From contig CAYLZW010000097.1 of assembly GCA_964388085.1 (NCBI GenBank), positions 1-18,562 of the forward strand: a stretch of DNA of 18,562 bases. Reading direction: 5' to 3'. Origin of the DNA: CAYLZW01 sp964388085. GTDB taxonomy: Bacteria; Myxococcota; UBA727; CAYLZW01. The notes beneath the pieces are model-generated. The model worked only from the letters and a program-made list of their open reading frames with translations, had not been told where the DNA came from and did not search any database. Positions within the stretch are counted from its first letter, which is position 1, and every line of letters begins with the position of its first letter. Shown in pieces: positions 7,488 through 15,524 of this stretch. The position numbers and the translations under genes were made by a program.

Positions 7488-8623
7488 GCCTCGAGCGCTT
7501 TCGCTCCTCGTTCTTGCCCGTCGATCACCTGGCGCTGAACGCCGCCGGCATCGCGCGCTGCTGCGTCCCCGCCATCGACGCGGTGAAGCACGTCGTGGAG
7601 CTGATGGCGCACGGCGGCGCGGGCTTCGCCGAGGAGCTGCGCATCCACGAGCAAGCGCGCGGCAGCTTCGCGCGCCTCGTCGGCGCCGAGGTGGCGAACG
7701 TGTCTATGTTCCACACCTGCGCGGCGGCGATCTCACAGGTGGCGCTCGGCTTTCCGCTGCGCTCCGGCGACGAGATCGTGACCTGGGACCAGGAGTACCC
7801 GTCGAACGCCTACCCCTGGCACGCGGCGGCCAAGCGTGCGGGCGCTCGCGTCGTCGTGGTCTCGAGCGAGCCTGACCTCGACGTCGACACCGAGCGCCTC
7901 ATCGACGCCATCGGCCCGAGGACGCGCGTGGTCGCCGTGTCCTGGGTGCAGTTCCAGACCGGCGCGTTGACCGAGCTGAAGGTGGTGTCGGACGCGTGCC
8001 GCAAGGTGGGCGCCTGGCTCGTCGTCGACGCTGCGCAAGCGCTCGGCGTGCTGCCGCTCGACATCGCCGCGGCCGGCGTGGACGTCGTCTGCGGCGCCAC
8101 GCACAAGTGGCTGACGGGCCCGGTCGGGCACGGCTTCGCGGCGTTCGCCGAGGGGCGACGCGACGAGATCACGCCGCTCTCCCACGGCGCGGTCACCTAC
8201 GGCACACCCGACGACGCGACCGACCCCGCGCGTGAGCCACGACGTGACCCTCGGCGCTTCGAGCCCGGCAACCCGCTCATGCTCGGCGCTGCCGGAGGGG
8301 GAGCCGCCGCCGAGCTCGTGCTGTCCTGCGGCGTCGACGTGCTGCGCGCGGAGGCCCTGCGCCTCGCGGACAAGCTCATAGGCGGCATCCGCGCGCGCGG
8401 TGGCGTCGTGCTTGGACGACGAGAAGGCGCGTTCCGGAGCCCCATCGTGACCTTCCGTCCTCATGGCGACGCGCCGGCGACCTACCGCGCGCTCGACGAC
8501 GCCAAGGTGTCGTACGCCCGACGAGCGGGCGGCGTCCGCTTGGCGCCGCACGCCTACAACGTCGATGACGACGTGGAGCGTCTGCTTCAGATCCTGGACG
8601 GCGCCGCCAAGAGCTCGTCGTAG
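7484..8623 (+). CDS. Class V aminotransferase-fold PLP enzyme (cysteine desulfurase / isopenicillin-N epimerase-like)
   Basis: A PLP-dependent fold-type I enzyme of 379 residues, the normal size for class V. The Schiff-base lysine is Lys208 in GATHKWLTGPVG, and the pyridine-nitrogen Asp is Asp182 in VVDAAQALG. Other family features are the LNAAGIA opening, the FHTCAAAIS stretch that should contact the PLP phosphate, and QFQTGALTELK before the Asp. No mobile catalytic Cys loop of the SufS/IscS type is evident, so a role as a true cysteine desulfurase is doubtful. An epimerase, lyase or aminotransferase role is equally possible and the substrate is unknown. It starts inside the lipoprotein gene (ATGA overlap), implying translational coupling. 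Its last 37 bases overlap the 3' end of the opposing glycosyltransferase gene. No signal peptide is seen, so it is cytoplasmic, unlike its two operon partners. Confidence 0.85.
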   Translation: MSLERFRSSFLPVDHLALNAAGIARCCVPAIDAVKHVVELMAHGGAGFAEELRIHEQARGSFARLVGAEVANVSMFHTCAAAISQVALGFPLRSGDEIVTWDQEYPSNAYPWHAAAKRAGARVVVVSSEPDLDVDTERLIDAIGPRTRVVAVSWVQFQTGALTELKVVSDACRKVGAWLVVDAAQALGVLPLDIAAAGVDVVCGATHKWLTGPVGHGFAAFAEGRRDEITPLSHGAVTYGTPDDATDPAREPRRDPRRFEPGNPLMLGAAGGGAAAELVLSCGVDVLRAEALRLADKLIGGIRARGGVVLGRREGAFRSPIVTFRPHGDAPATYRALDDAKVSYARRAGGVRLAPHAYNVDDDVERLLQILDGAAKSSS

Positions 8624-9726
8624 AGCGCGTCGAGATCGGCGAGCATGCCGTCGAAGGTGAACGCGCTCGGTAACGTCACCGGCTCCCTGCCGAGCTCGTA
8701 AGCGTCGTCGAGCGCGGCCGCCATCTCGTCCGCGGACACACCCAGCGTTCGCGCGGCGACACGGTGGGTGAAGCGCAGGTCATCGGCCCAGCCCGCGTGC
8801 CGGACCGCCGCGGGCAGCCCCGCCGTCAGCGCCTCGAGGGTGGAGCAGGGCAGGCCCTCCCACGAGCTGGCGAGTAGATAAACGTCCCCTGCCGCGTAGG
8901 CAGCTCTCGGATCATCCACGAAGCCAGGCAGCAGCAACGCGTCGTCGACCGACAGCTCGCGCGCCCGTCGCTCCACGTCTGAGCGAAGGGGACCATCGCC
9001 CAGAAACAGCAGCCGTGCGTTGGGTTGGCGCTCGCGCCACGCCGCTAGCACCTCGACGTGAAACAGCGGGTCTTTCTGTGGCTTCAGGTTCCCGACGGTG
9101 ACGGCGAGCGCGGCGTCGTCCGGGACGCCAAAGCGCGCGCGGGCCTGACGCCGCTCCTCGTCGCTGACGGCCCTCGAGGGTGACACGCCGGCCCGGATGA
9201 TCCTGCGCTCGGCGTGTGGCGCCAGACCCTTGTCGTCGGCCTCCCGTCGGTCGGCGCTGCTCACGAACACCAGAACATCGCTCGCGGCACCCGCGACCCG
9301 CTCGGCGAGCTCGAGCAGCGGCGCATGACGCTCCCCGAGGGCACGCGTGCCGAAGCCATGCACCGTGTGAACGACGCGGACGCCGGAGACCGCGCGCGCG
9401 GCGAGGCGCCCGATGATGCCCGCCTTGCTGGTGTGCGTGTGTACGATGAGGGGCGCGCCATGCTCGCCCTGTAGGCGGTGCAGCAGTCGATGCAGCGTGA
9501 GCAGGGCGGTGGTGTCCTGGAGCGGGGCGAGGGGACGGCGAAGCTCGGCGACATGCAGCAGGCGCCGGCCGAGGCGGGTCCGCGCTTCCTCCTCGAGGTC
9601 CGAGGGCGGACCGGTCACGAGCAGCTGCGGCCGATCGGGGCGGTGCAGCCGCGCGGCCGTCTCGAGCGCCACCCGCTGCGCGCCGCCGCGCTCGAGCCCC
9701 GTGACGACGTGAACGACCGCGCTCAC
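8587..9726 (-). CDS. GT4-family glycosyltransferase
   Basis: A cytoplasmic GT-B glycosyltransferase (379 residues) predicted to add one sugar to the lipid-linked glycan. The N-terminal acceptor domain opens with VVHVVTGLERGGAQRVALE, a classic GT4 glycine motif. The C-terminal donor domain has VGNLKPQKDP, the LLFLGDGPLR strand, and the EX7E motif EGLPCSTLE (Glu290, Glu298). The sugar and linkage cannot be read from sequence. The start is a GTG at 9726-9724 that overlaps the stop of the upstream phosphoglycosyltransferase (GTGA). It is the last gene of the leftward glycan operon, and its stop at 8587 lies inside the opposing PLP-enzyme gene. No terminator fits between the convergent genes. Confidence 0.9.
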   Translation of the reverse strand: MSAVVHVVTGLERGGAQRVALETAARLHRPDRPQLLVTGPPSDLEEEARTRLGRRLLHVAELRRPLAPLQDTTALLTLHRLLHRLQGEHGAPLIVHTHTSKAGIIGRLAARAVSGVRVVHTVHGFGTRALGERHAPLLELAERVAGAASDVLVFVSSADRREADDKGLAPHAERRIIRAGVSPSRAVSDEERRQARARFGVPDDAALAVTVGNLKPQKDPLFHVEVLAAWRERQPNARLLFLGDGPLRSDVERRARELSVDDALLLPGFVDDPRAAYAAGDVYLLASSWEGLPCSTLEALTAGLPAAVRHAGWADDLRFTHRVAARTLGVSADEMAAALDDAYELGREPVTLPSAFTFDGMLADLDALYDELLAAPSRI

Positions 9727-10841
9727 GCTTGCTCGCTGGCCGCGTTCGTCGACGTCGGCACCGCGCTGCTCTCGTCCGGAACGGGCACGGCCACGCGCGG
9801 CGGGAAGCGCACGAGGAAGAACACCAGCGTCGCGAGGCCGGCGAGCAGCGTCGCTCCCGCGATGAGCAGCGCGATGGAGTCATCAAACAGCGTGGAGGTG
9901 ATGGCGACCGCCACGACGAGCGCGCCGCCTGCCAACGTGAGCCGAGCGACCGCGCGGGCGGACCAGCCATGGTGCCGGAGGCGCACCGCGTAGTGGTCGG
10001 GAGAGCCGTACCAGATGCGCTGCCCCGCCTTCAGCCGCGCCACGATGACGAGCAGCAGATCGAAGAGCGGCGCCGCCAGGAGCGCGAGCGGCACGAACCA
10101 CGCGCTGACGTCGTTGGTCCCGCTGTAGCGGCCGATCATCGCGAGCGCGCCGACCATGAGCCCGAGGAACAACGCACCTGTGTCCCCGAGGTACATGCGC
10201 GCGGGCTGCCGGTTGAAGCGGAGAAAGCCGAGGCAGGCGCCGAACAGCGCCGCCGCCAGCGTCAGGATGAGCGGCTCACCGTTCAAGAGCGCGACCACCG
10301 CGGCACCCGCGCTCCCGACGAGGGCGGCGCTGGTGGCGAGCCCGTCGCTCACGTCGAGGATGTTGAAGGCGTTCATGGCCGTGACGAGCCAGAGCACGCT
10401 CAAGAGCTCATCGAACGGGAAGGGCAGGGCGACGATGTCGATCTTGACGCCGGCCTTCACGAGCACCGCCGCCGCGAGCAGCTGCCCGAGGAGCTTGTCC
10501 CGCGGGGTGAGCGTGCCGAGGTCGTCCACCAGACCGACGGCGACGACGAGGGTCGCGGACAGGAGCAGCGCGAGCACTCTCGGCCCGAACGGGAAGGTGA
10601 GGGCGAGGGCGACGAGGAAGGAGATGAAGACGACGAGACCGCCCAGGTAGGGGACGGGCTCTTTGTGGGTCTTCAGCTCCGTCGACGGCCTGTCGACGAT
10701 GCCATAGCGGTGCGCGGCGGCGATGAGCTTCGGGGCGACGTAGAGGGACAGCAAGGCCGCCGCGGCGGCGGCGAGGACGGCGAGGAGGGCTGGGGGCAGA
10801 CCCGTGGGCACGGTCGCGAGTGTAGGGCGGGGCGGCCGCAC
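9723..10841 (-). CDS. MraY/WecA-family undecaprenyl-phosphate sugar-1-phosphate transferase (glycan priming)
   Basis: A polytopic inner-membrane enzyme that transfers a sugar-1-phosphate, typically GlcNAc-1-P, from a UDP-sugar to undecaprenyl phosphate, starting surface glycan assembly. Family motifs: KTHKEPVPYLGG near the N-terminus, the Mg-binding Asp pair in GLVDDLG (Asp106, Asp107), NAFNILDVSDG (Asp163, Asp166), RMYLGDTGALFLG, and the cytoplasmic His-rich loop SPDHYAVRLRHHGWS. About ten hydrophobic helices are visible. The length (372) suits the WecA/TagO/WbpL branch better than MraY, whose role is housekeeping. The first in-frame start is a GTG at 10841; a GTG ten codons in (10811) is an alternative, and neither has a clear ribosome site. 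The hydrophilic C-terminal tail (PVPDESSAVPTSTNAASEQA) is not conserved. It lies 33 bases after the GT2-GT4 gene and overlaps the next gene by four bases. Confidence 0.9.
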   Translation of the reverse strand: MRPPRPTLATVPTGLPPALLAVLAAAAAALLSLYVAPKLIAAAHRYGIVDRPSTELKTHKEPVPYLGGLVVFISFLVALALTFPFGPRVLALLLSATLVVAVGLVDDLGTLTPRDKLLGQLLAAAVLVKAGVKIDIVALPFPFDELLSVLWLVTAMNAFNILDVSDGLATSAALVGSAGAAVVALLNGEPLILTLAAALFGACLGFLRFNRQPARMYLGDTGALFLGLMVGALAMIGRYSGTNDVSAWFVPLALLAAPLFDLLLVIVARLKAGQRIWYGSPDHYAVRLRHHGWSARAVARLTLAGGALVVAVAITSTLFDDSIALLIAGATLLAGLATLVFFLVRFPPRVAVPVPDESSAVPTSTNAASEQA

Positions 10842-10874
10842 TCGACAGGTTTCGCATGGCGGGGATCCACCTCG

Positions 10875-13019
10875 CTACAAGACCAAGGTCGGCTGCCTCT
10901 TGCGCGGACTCCCCGGCTGCTGCCGCGCGAGCCGCTCGTAAAGCGCTTCGTAGTGTCGCGTGCACGCGTCGAGGCCGTAGCCGGCGAGGATGTGTGCGCG
11001 CCCTACGTCCCCTCGCCGCCGTCGGCGCTCTTGGCCCTCGTCGAGCAGCGTCGCGATCCCCTCCGCCAGGGCGCGCGGGTCCCCGGCTGGTACGACGACG
11101 CCGCCGCCATCGACGAGCACCCGGCTGTCCCCGACATCGGTGGCGACGCAGGGGACCCCTGCCGCCAACGCTTCCCCGAGCGCCATGGAGAACGCCTCCA
11201 CCCGGGAAGCGGAGCACACCACGTCGAGCGCAGGGAGCACCTGCTCCATGTCGTCCCGCCGACCGAGGAGGATCGCGGCGTCCTCGAGGCCGCGCTCGGC
11301 GATCCAAGCGGACAGCTCTTGGTTGGTCGAAGTGGCACCGTCACCGCAGAGCACGAAGCGAACTGCACGGCCGCTGCCGCGCAACCGCTCCATGGCGCTC
11401 AGGAAGCACGGGTGATCCTTCTCGGGGACGACCCGCGCGGGCAGGCCGATGAGCGCCGTAGCGTCGTCGACGCCGAGCTGCGCCCGAAGCGCTTTGCGCG
11501 ACGCAGGGCGCGGGCGGAAGCGCTCCGCGTCGAAGCCGTTCGGGATGACGACCATCCTCTCCGCCGGGTACCCGAGCCGCACGTGCTCCCTCATGCCGGA
11601 CTGGGAACAGGACACGATGGCCGTCGGGACCCGCTCGGCCGTCGCTCGGCAGAGCGCCACAGTGGCCCGTGTGCCGAGCTTCGCCTCTGTCGGAGGGGCG
11701 CTCGTGTGAAGCCCCCAGACCACCGCTGGGACCTCCGCCAAGCGCGCGGCCAGCCCGCCGATCAGGTCGCCGTGGTACAGCCACGTCTGCACGACGTCGG
11801 GCGCGCTGCGCCGCAGCCATCGGGCGAGCCGCACGATGGCAGTCGGGTCCGGGGTTCGCGCGTTCATCTCGAGCGAGAACACCGCTACCCCAGCGTCTCG
11901 CAGGCGTTGGGCGTTTGGCCCCTCCGGCAACAGGCAGACGACGCTGTTTTGAAAGCGCTCCTTGTCCATGCGGGTGACGAGCTGCACGAGCATGGACTCG
12001 GCCCCGCCCTGGCCGAGCCCGGTGATGACGTGGACGACCCTCACCGGCGCTCGCCCGCGCGCGGGCTTCCGAGCGACCATTGCGTGGCTGCGCGCCGGTG
12101 ACCTCGCCGCGAGCACGCGCCGCCGCGCCTTCAAGACGGGCCGCGCGAGCGCCGTTGGCACCGCCGCGATCGCCAACAGACCGAACAACCGCGTGTCATC
12201 CGGCGTATGCGCCAGCGCGCGTCGAACGTCGGCGAGGCCCTCTCTTCGGTAGCCGTGGTTCAGGTGTCGCTGCGCGGACTCGCGAAACACTCTCGCGTCC
12301 GCGGCGCGGCGCACGGCTGGATCGACTCGGCGAAGGCGCAGCGCGCGCTGCACGACGCTGATCGCGTCGGCGCGCAACGACGAGAAGCGCTCAACCGAGC
12401 GCATCGCGCTGCTTGGCAGACGACGGTACACGACGTGCCAGCCGCGAACGGCGGCGAACTGCTCGCTGGCGGCGAGGCGCAACCACAGATCCCAGTCCTC
12501 CACCCCTGCGCGCGCAAAGCCCTCGTCGAACCCGCCGCTGCGCTCGAAGACGTCGCGTCGAACGATGACGGCGGAGGTGGTCAGGAACCCTTCGGCCAGC
12601 AGCGTCTCGAAGACGTCACCCTCGGGGAGGTGCTCCTCGGAGCGGCGCACGCGCATGCCGCGCTCGTCCAGCTCTTCGACGCTCCCGTACAGCACGGACG
12701 CGCGTTGGTCGCCGTCGGCCACGGCCCTGGCCGCCGCCAACCACGTGTTCCGCCAGAGGTCATCGGCGTCGAGGAACGCGATCCACTCCGACGACCCGGC
12801 GGCCGCACCCCGGTTGCGAGCCACCGCGACGCTGCGCGCGTCGATCTCGAGCACCTCGACGCCGAGCGCCGCCGCGCGCGCTGCCGTTCCATCGCTGCAC
12901 GCGTCAGCGACCACGGTGACCCGCGAAGGCGTCGAAGCCTGGGCGAGCGCCGAGCGCACCGCCTCTTCGACGGTGCTCGCGGCGTTGTGGGCTGGGATGA
13001 CGACGTCGACGTTGGCCAC
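10875..13019 (-). CDS. Two-domain GT2-GT4 fusion glycosyltransferase
   Basis: A single 714-residue protein with two complete glycosyltransferase modules. The N-terminal module is GT-A, family 2: VDVVIPAHN at residues 4-12, then FLDADDLW with the metal-binding DADD at 84-87, and VEDWDLWLRL further on. A helical, Arg-rich linker (about 215-325) leads to a GT-B family 4 module starting at Arg327 (VVHVITGLGQGGAES), with PARVVPEKDHP and the EX7E pair Glu608/Glu616 in EAFSMALGE. Fusion suggests two consecutive sugar additions by one polypeptide. The frame remains open upstream to 13286, but that part lies inside the previous gene and is unlike any GT. The GTG at 13019 has GAGGTG 8 bases upstream and begins right at the GT2 core, so it is the chosen start. 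The gap to the previous gene is 40 bases and to the next 33. Confidence 0.88.
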   Translation of the reverse strand: MANVDVVIPAHNAASTVEEAVRSALAQASTPSRVTVVADACSDGTAARAAALGVEVLEIDARSVAVARNRGAAAGSSEWIAFLDADDLWRNTWLAAARAVADGDQRASVLYGSVEELDERGMRVRRSEEHLPEGDVFETLLAEGFLTTSAVIVRRDVFERSGGFDEGFARAGVEDWDLWLRLAASEQFAAVRGWHVVYRRLPSSAMRSVERFSSLRADAISVVQRALRLRRVDPAVRRAADARVFRESAQRHLNHGYRREGLADVRRALAHTPDDTRLFGLLAIAAVPTALARPVLKARRRVLAARSPARSHAMVARKPARGRAPVRVVHVITGLGQGGAESMLVQLVTRMDKERFQNSVVCLLPEGPNAQRLRDAGVAVFSLEMNARTPDPTAIVRLARWLRRSAPDVVQTWLYHGDLIGGLAARLAEVPAVVWGLHTSAPPTEAKLGTRATVALCRATAERVPTAIVSCSQSGMREHVRLGYPAERMVVIPNGFDAERFRPRPASRKALRAQLGVDDATALIGLPARVVPEKDHPCFLSAMERLRGSGRAVRFVLCGDGATSTNQELSAWIAERGLEDAAILLGRRDDMEQVLPALDVVCSASRVEAFSMALGEALAAGVPCVATDVGDSRVLVDGGGVVVPAGDPRALAEGIATLLDEGQERRRRRGDVGRAHILAGYGLDACTRHYEALYERLARQQPGSPRKRQPTLVL

Positions 13020-13027
13020 GCCGGCTA

Positions 13028-13033
13028 CACCTC
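13028..13033 (-). promoter_or_regulatory. Ribosome binding site that sets the start of the GT2-GT4 gene
   Basis: On the minus strand this reads GAGGTG and lies 8 bases before the GTG at 13019. It is the best Shine-Dalgarno match near the GT2 core and sits in the 40-base gap after the preceding stop codon (13060). It supports a 714-residue product over the longer open frame that reaches back to 13286. Confidence 0.6.
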
Positions 13034-13059
13034 GTGAGTAGCGAGAGTATCCACGGAGA

Positions 13060-14367
13060 TCATTCGACCGTGTGTCGAACGACTCTCGGCGCGCTTGCGA
13101 GCGCATCGGGCTTGACTCCTCGCAAGAGGGCGTCGAGTCGTCGCGCCAGGATCGACCAATCGTACTGGGCGATGTGCTCTGGGCGCGGAGAGAAAGGGTG
13201 TCTACCATCCAGCCACGCGTCGATGACCGGCGCCGGATCCTCGGCGGCGTCCACGTCGATGATCGTCCCGACGCCGCACGCGTCAATGAGTCGCGCGGTC
13301 TCGCTCTCTCGCGGGCAGAGTCCGAGGATGGGCCGGTTGGCGGCGAGGTAGTCGAACACCTTGAGGTTCAGATAGCGGCCCATCCCCGGCGTGCGGAGGA
13401 AGAGGACGAGGAGGTCCGCCTCGGCGAGAGCTTGGATGGCGTCGCGCGCGGGCACGAACGGGCGCACCTCGATGTTCAGCCCCGGGCCCGCGCAGCTCTC
13501 AAACCGGGCCCGAAGAGTCGGCGCGATCACCCCGATCATGCGAAGGATCACCGTTTCGCCGCGGCGCGCCGCGCGTTCCCGCAAGGCGCGGAGGAACGTG
13601 GGCGCATATTGTTCGCGGCGGAACACGCTGCCGAGGTGAACGAGGACGCGCTCCCGTCGCCGAGGCCTCCGTGGCGGTGGCACGCTCCGGAGCTCATCGC
13701 GGTCATAACCGTTCGTGAGCACGCTGATGCGACGCCGCGCAAAGGGGAAACGCTCCTCTAGCGGCGCGACGAAGCCGGACGTCGTGACGAGGGCGTGGGA
13801 GGCGCGCGCGAGGGTGGCCGCCTCGACGCTGCGATCGAGGGTGTTCTTCAATTGCAGGCTTTTTCGCCCGGCGATGCGTGTCGCGCGCTCAGGGTGAGTC
13901 GTCCATTCGTCTCGGTAATCGACGATGAGGGGGGTCCCCGTGAGGCGGTTCAGGAGCGCGCCGAGGACGTGCGTCGAGAAGTCGGGCCCCGTACAGAGCA
14001 CGGCGTCGGGTCGATGACGTCGACACGCGGCCAGGCCCGGCCCGAGCGCACAGGCCGCCCAGAGCATCCCGACGGAGGGGACGAGCGGGACGTTCAGGAT
14101 GCGGCGCAGCGCCAGGAGGCTGCGCGGATGTCCGGGGCCCGTGGCGACAGGCTCGAGCGTCGCGGTCCGGATGACGATCGTCGCGGGCGGCACGTCGTCG
14201 AGAGCGGCGCTGTCTCGTTCGTTCGGCAGCACCCTCGATGAGGTCAAGACGATGCAGCGCCACCCCAGCGCGCTCAGGTACTTCACCATCTTCGTGACAC
14301 GCCGGACCGACGCTCCCCCGAACGGCGGAAACGAATAGGTCACGAGCAGCAGGGTGGGCTGCTTCAC
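13060..14367 (-). CDS. GT4-like glycosyltransferase
   Basis: A 435-residue GT-B-type glycosyltransferase of the surface glycan operon. The N-terminus has the GT4 glycine signature SFPPFGGASVRR at residues 12-23. The middle has IVDYRDEW, VTTSGFVAPLEERFP and VLTNGYD, all typical of the hinge between the two Rossmann domains. The donor domain carries LVHLGSVFRREQY and YLNLKVFDYLAANRPILGL. In most relatives the latter reads K-x-F-E-Y-L-A; here an Asp replaces the Glu, so the usual EX7E pair is not obvious. The start is a GTG at 14367 overlapping the previous stop (GTGA), with no separate ribosome site, so it is probably translationally coupled. The donor sugar is unknown. A short hydrophilic tail after about residue 410 is likely not part of the fold. 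Confidence 0.85.
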   Translation of the reverse strand: MKQPTLLLVTYSFPPFGGASVRRVTKMVKYLSALGWRCIVLTSSRVLPNERDSAALDDVPPATIVIRTATLEPVATGPGHPRSLLALRRILNVPLVPSVGMLWAACALGPGLAACRRHRPDAVLCTGPDFSTHVLGALLNRLTGTPLIVDYRDEWTTHPERATRIAGRKSLQLKNTLDRSVEAATLARASHALVTTSGFVAPLEERFPFARRRISVLTNGYDRDELRSVPPPRRPRRRERVLVHLGSVFRREQYAPTFLRALRERAARRGETVILRMIGVIAPTLRARFESCAGPGLNIEVRPFVPARDAIQALAEADLLVLFLRTPGMGRYLNLKVFDYLAANRPILGLCPRESETARLIDACGVGTIIDVDAAEDPAPVIDAWLDGRHPFSPRPEHIAQYDWSILARRLDALLRGVKPDALASAPRVVRHTVE

Positions 14368-15524
14368 GCCGGTGCTTTCCCGCGCGGTCGTCGCGGCCGA
14401 GGTGTGTGGCCCCGTGCGCCGGCTTGTAGAACCTCGCGGAGGACGGTGATGCTCCGCTGCATGGTGAAGTGTTCGGCGATGCGCTCGCGTCCCGCTCGGC
14501 CGAGGCTCGCCGCGTGCTCCGGGTGATCGACCAGCTGCAGCATCCGTTGCGCCATGCGGCGGACGTCTCCCTCGTCCACCAGATATCCGGTCTCTCCGTC
14601 GATGATGACGTCGGGGATGCCGGCGTGTCGGGTGGCGACGACGGGGATCCCGGTGGCGCTCGCCTCGAGCACCGCGACCGGCGTGCCCTCTCGATCACCC
14701 GAGGGCGCCTCCACCGAGTGCTGGACGAACGCGCGCGCGGCGCTCATCTCCGCCGAAACCACGTCGTGCGATTGCGGCCCAAGGAAGTCGACGGCGTGCT
14801 CGATACCGAGGCGCTCGGCGAGCTGGCGCGAGCTCTCGAGCAGCGGCCCCGCGCCAATCATCTTGAGGCGGGCATGGGCTCGCTCGGCGTGAACAGCGGC
14901 AAACGCACGCACCGTGAGGTGTGGCGCCTTCTTCGCGACGAACCGCCCAACGGCGAGAAATGTCGGGCGGGCGCGCGCCGGCTGCCCCCCCCCGAACCGT
15001 TCGATGTCGACACCGTAGGGGTTGTAGATGAGCTTTTCGCGCGGCGCGCCGAGCGCGGCGAGCCGCTCGACCATGTCGTGCGACACGCCGATGACGGCGT
15101 AGGCGGCGCGAAACATCGCTCGATACTCCGCCGCATAATGCGCGAGGACGTCGCGGCGGCTCGCGTCGAAGCCGTGGAAGTGCACCACGAACGGCACGTC
15201 CTCTCGACGACAGGCGTCCATGATGCGCGCACCGATGGGACCGTACTCGGCCAATACGATGGCGGGGCGAACGCGCCGCAATACGCTGCGGTAGGATAGA
15301 TCGGTGGTGCGACGCTCCCAGCCGTTGGGCGCCCGCTCCCTTCGCACGAACGACGCCAGCGCGCGCCCGAGCGAGAGCGCAGCTCGCGGGGCGCGGGCCT
15401 CACCGAGGAGGTTGCCGAGGACGCCCCAGGTCACCGCTACGTCCGGCGAGAGCCGCGCCGCGTGCGCCTGGATGAACGTGTCCGAGAACGACGGACGATC
15501 GACCTGGGCGATGAGCAGTCGCAT
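14364..15524 (-). CDS. GT4-family glycosyltransferase containing an in-frame G9 tract
   Basis: A 386-residue GT-B glycosyltransferase. It starts MRLLIAQVDRPSFSDTFIQA, where the S-x-TFI element is typical of exopolysaccharide GT4 enzymes of the WcaL/AmsK type. FVVHFHGFDAS and LIYNPYGVDIERF lie before the domain hinge. The donor domain shows FLAVGRFVAKKAPH, KMIGAGPLL and the EX7E motif EGTPVAVLE (Glu279, Glu287). The ATG at 15524 overlaps the preceding TGA by one base (TGATG), a classic termination-reinitiation arrangement. The frame is open a further 87 codons upstream, but that stretch lies within the preceding gene and has no family similarity. Gly178-180 are encoded by nine consecutive G residues at the hinge; slippage of one base either way would remove the catalytic C-terminal half. 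Confidence 0.9.
   Translation of the reverse strand: MRLLIAQVDRPSFSDTFIQAHAARLSPDVAVTWGVLGNLLGEARAPRAALSLGRALASFVRRERAPNGWERRTTDLSYRSVLRRVRPAIVLAEYGPIGARIMDACRREDVPFVVHFHGFDASRRDVLAHYAAEYRAMFRAAYAVIGVSHDMVERLAALGAPREKLIYNPYGVDIERFGGGQPARARPTFLAVGRFVAKKAPHLTVRAFAAVHAERAHARLKMIGAGPLLESSRQLAERLGIEHAVDFLGPQSHDVVSAEMSAARAFVQHSVEAPSGDREGTPVAVLEASATGIPVVATRHAGIPDVIIDGETGYLVDEGDVRRMAQRMLQLVDHPEHAASLGRAGRERIAEHFTMQRSITVLREVLQAGARGHTPRPRRPRGKAPA
14985..14993 (-). repeat. G9 homopolymer inside a glycosyltransferase gene
   Basis: Nine C on the plus strand, nine G on the coding strand, falling exactly on codons 178-180 (Gly-Gly-Gly) of the 386-residue GT4. It is the longest homopolymer I noticed; other C or G runs seen stop at about six. 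Losing one G shifts into a frame that ends at 14858. Gaining one shifts into a frame that ends at 14695. Both stop before the EX7E motif (Glu279 at 14690). Poly-G tracts are known phase-variation switches in glycan genes of Campylobacter, Neisseria and Helicobacter. Confidence 0.85.

Noticed and set aside
9729..12101. 790-codon plus-strand open frame opposite the glycosyltransferases
   Set aside because: It is antisense to WecA-like and GT2-GT4 genes with full catalytic motifs. The product is Arg/Glu/His-rich without a domain.
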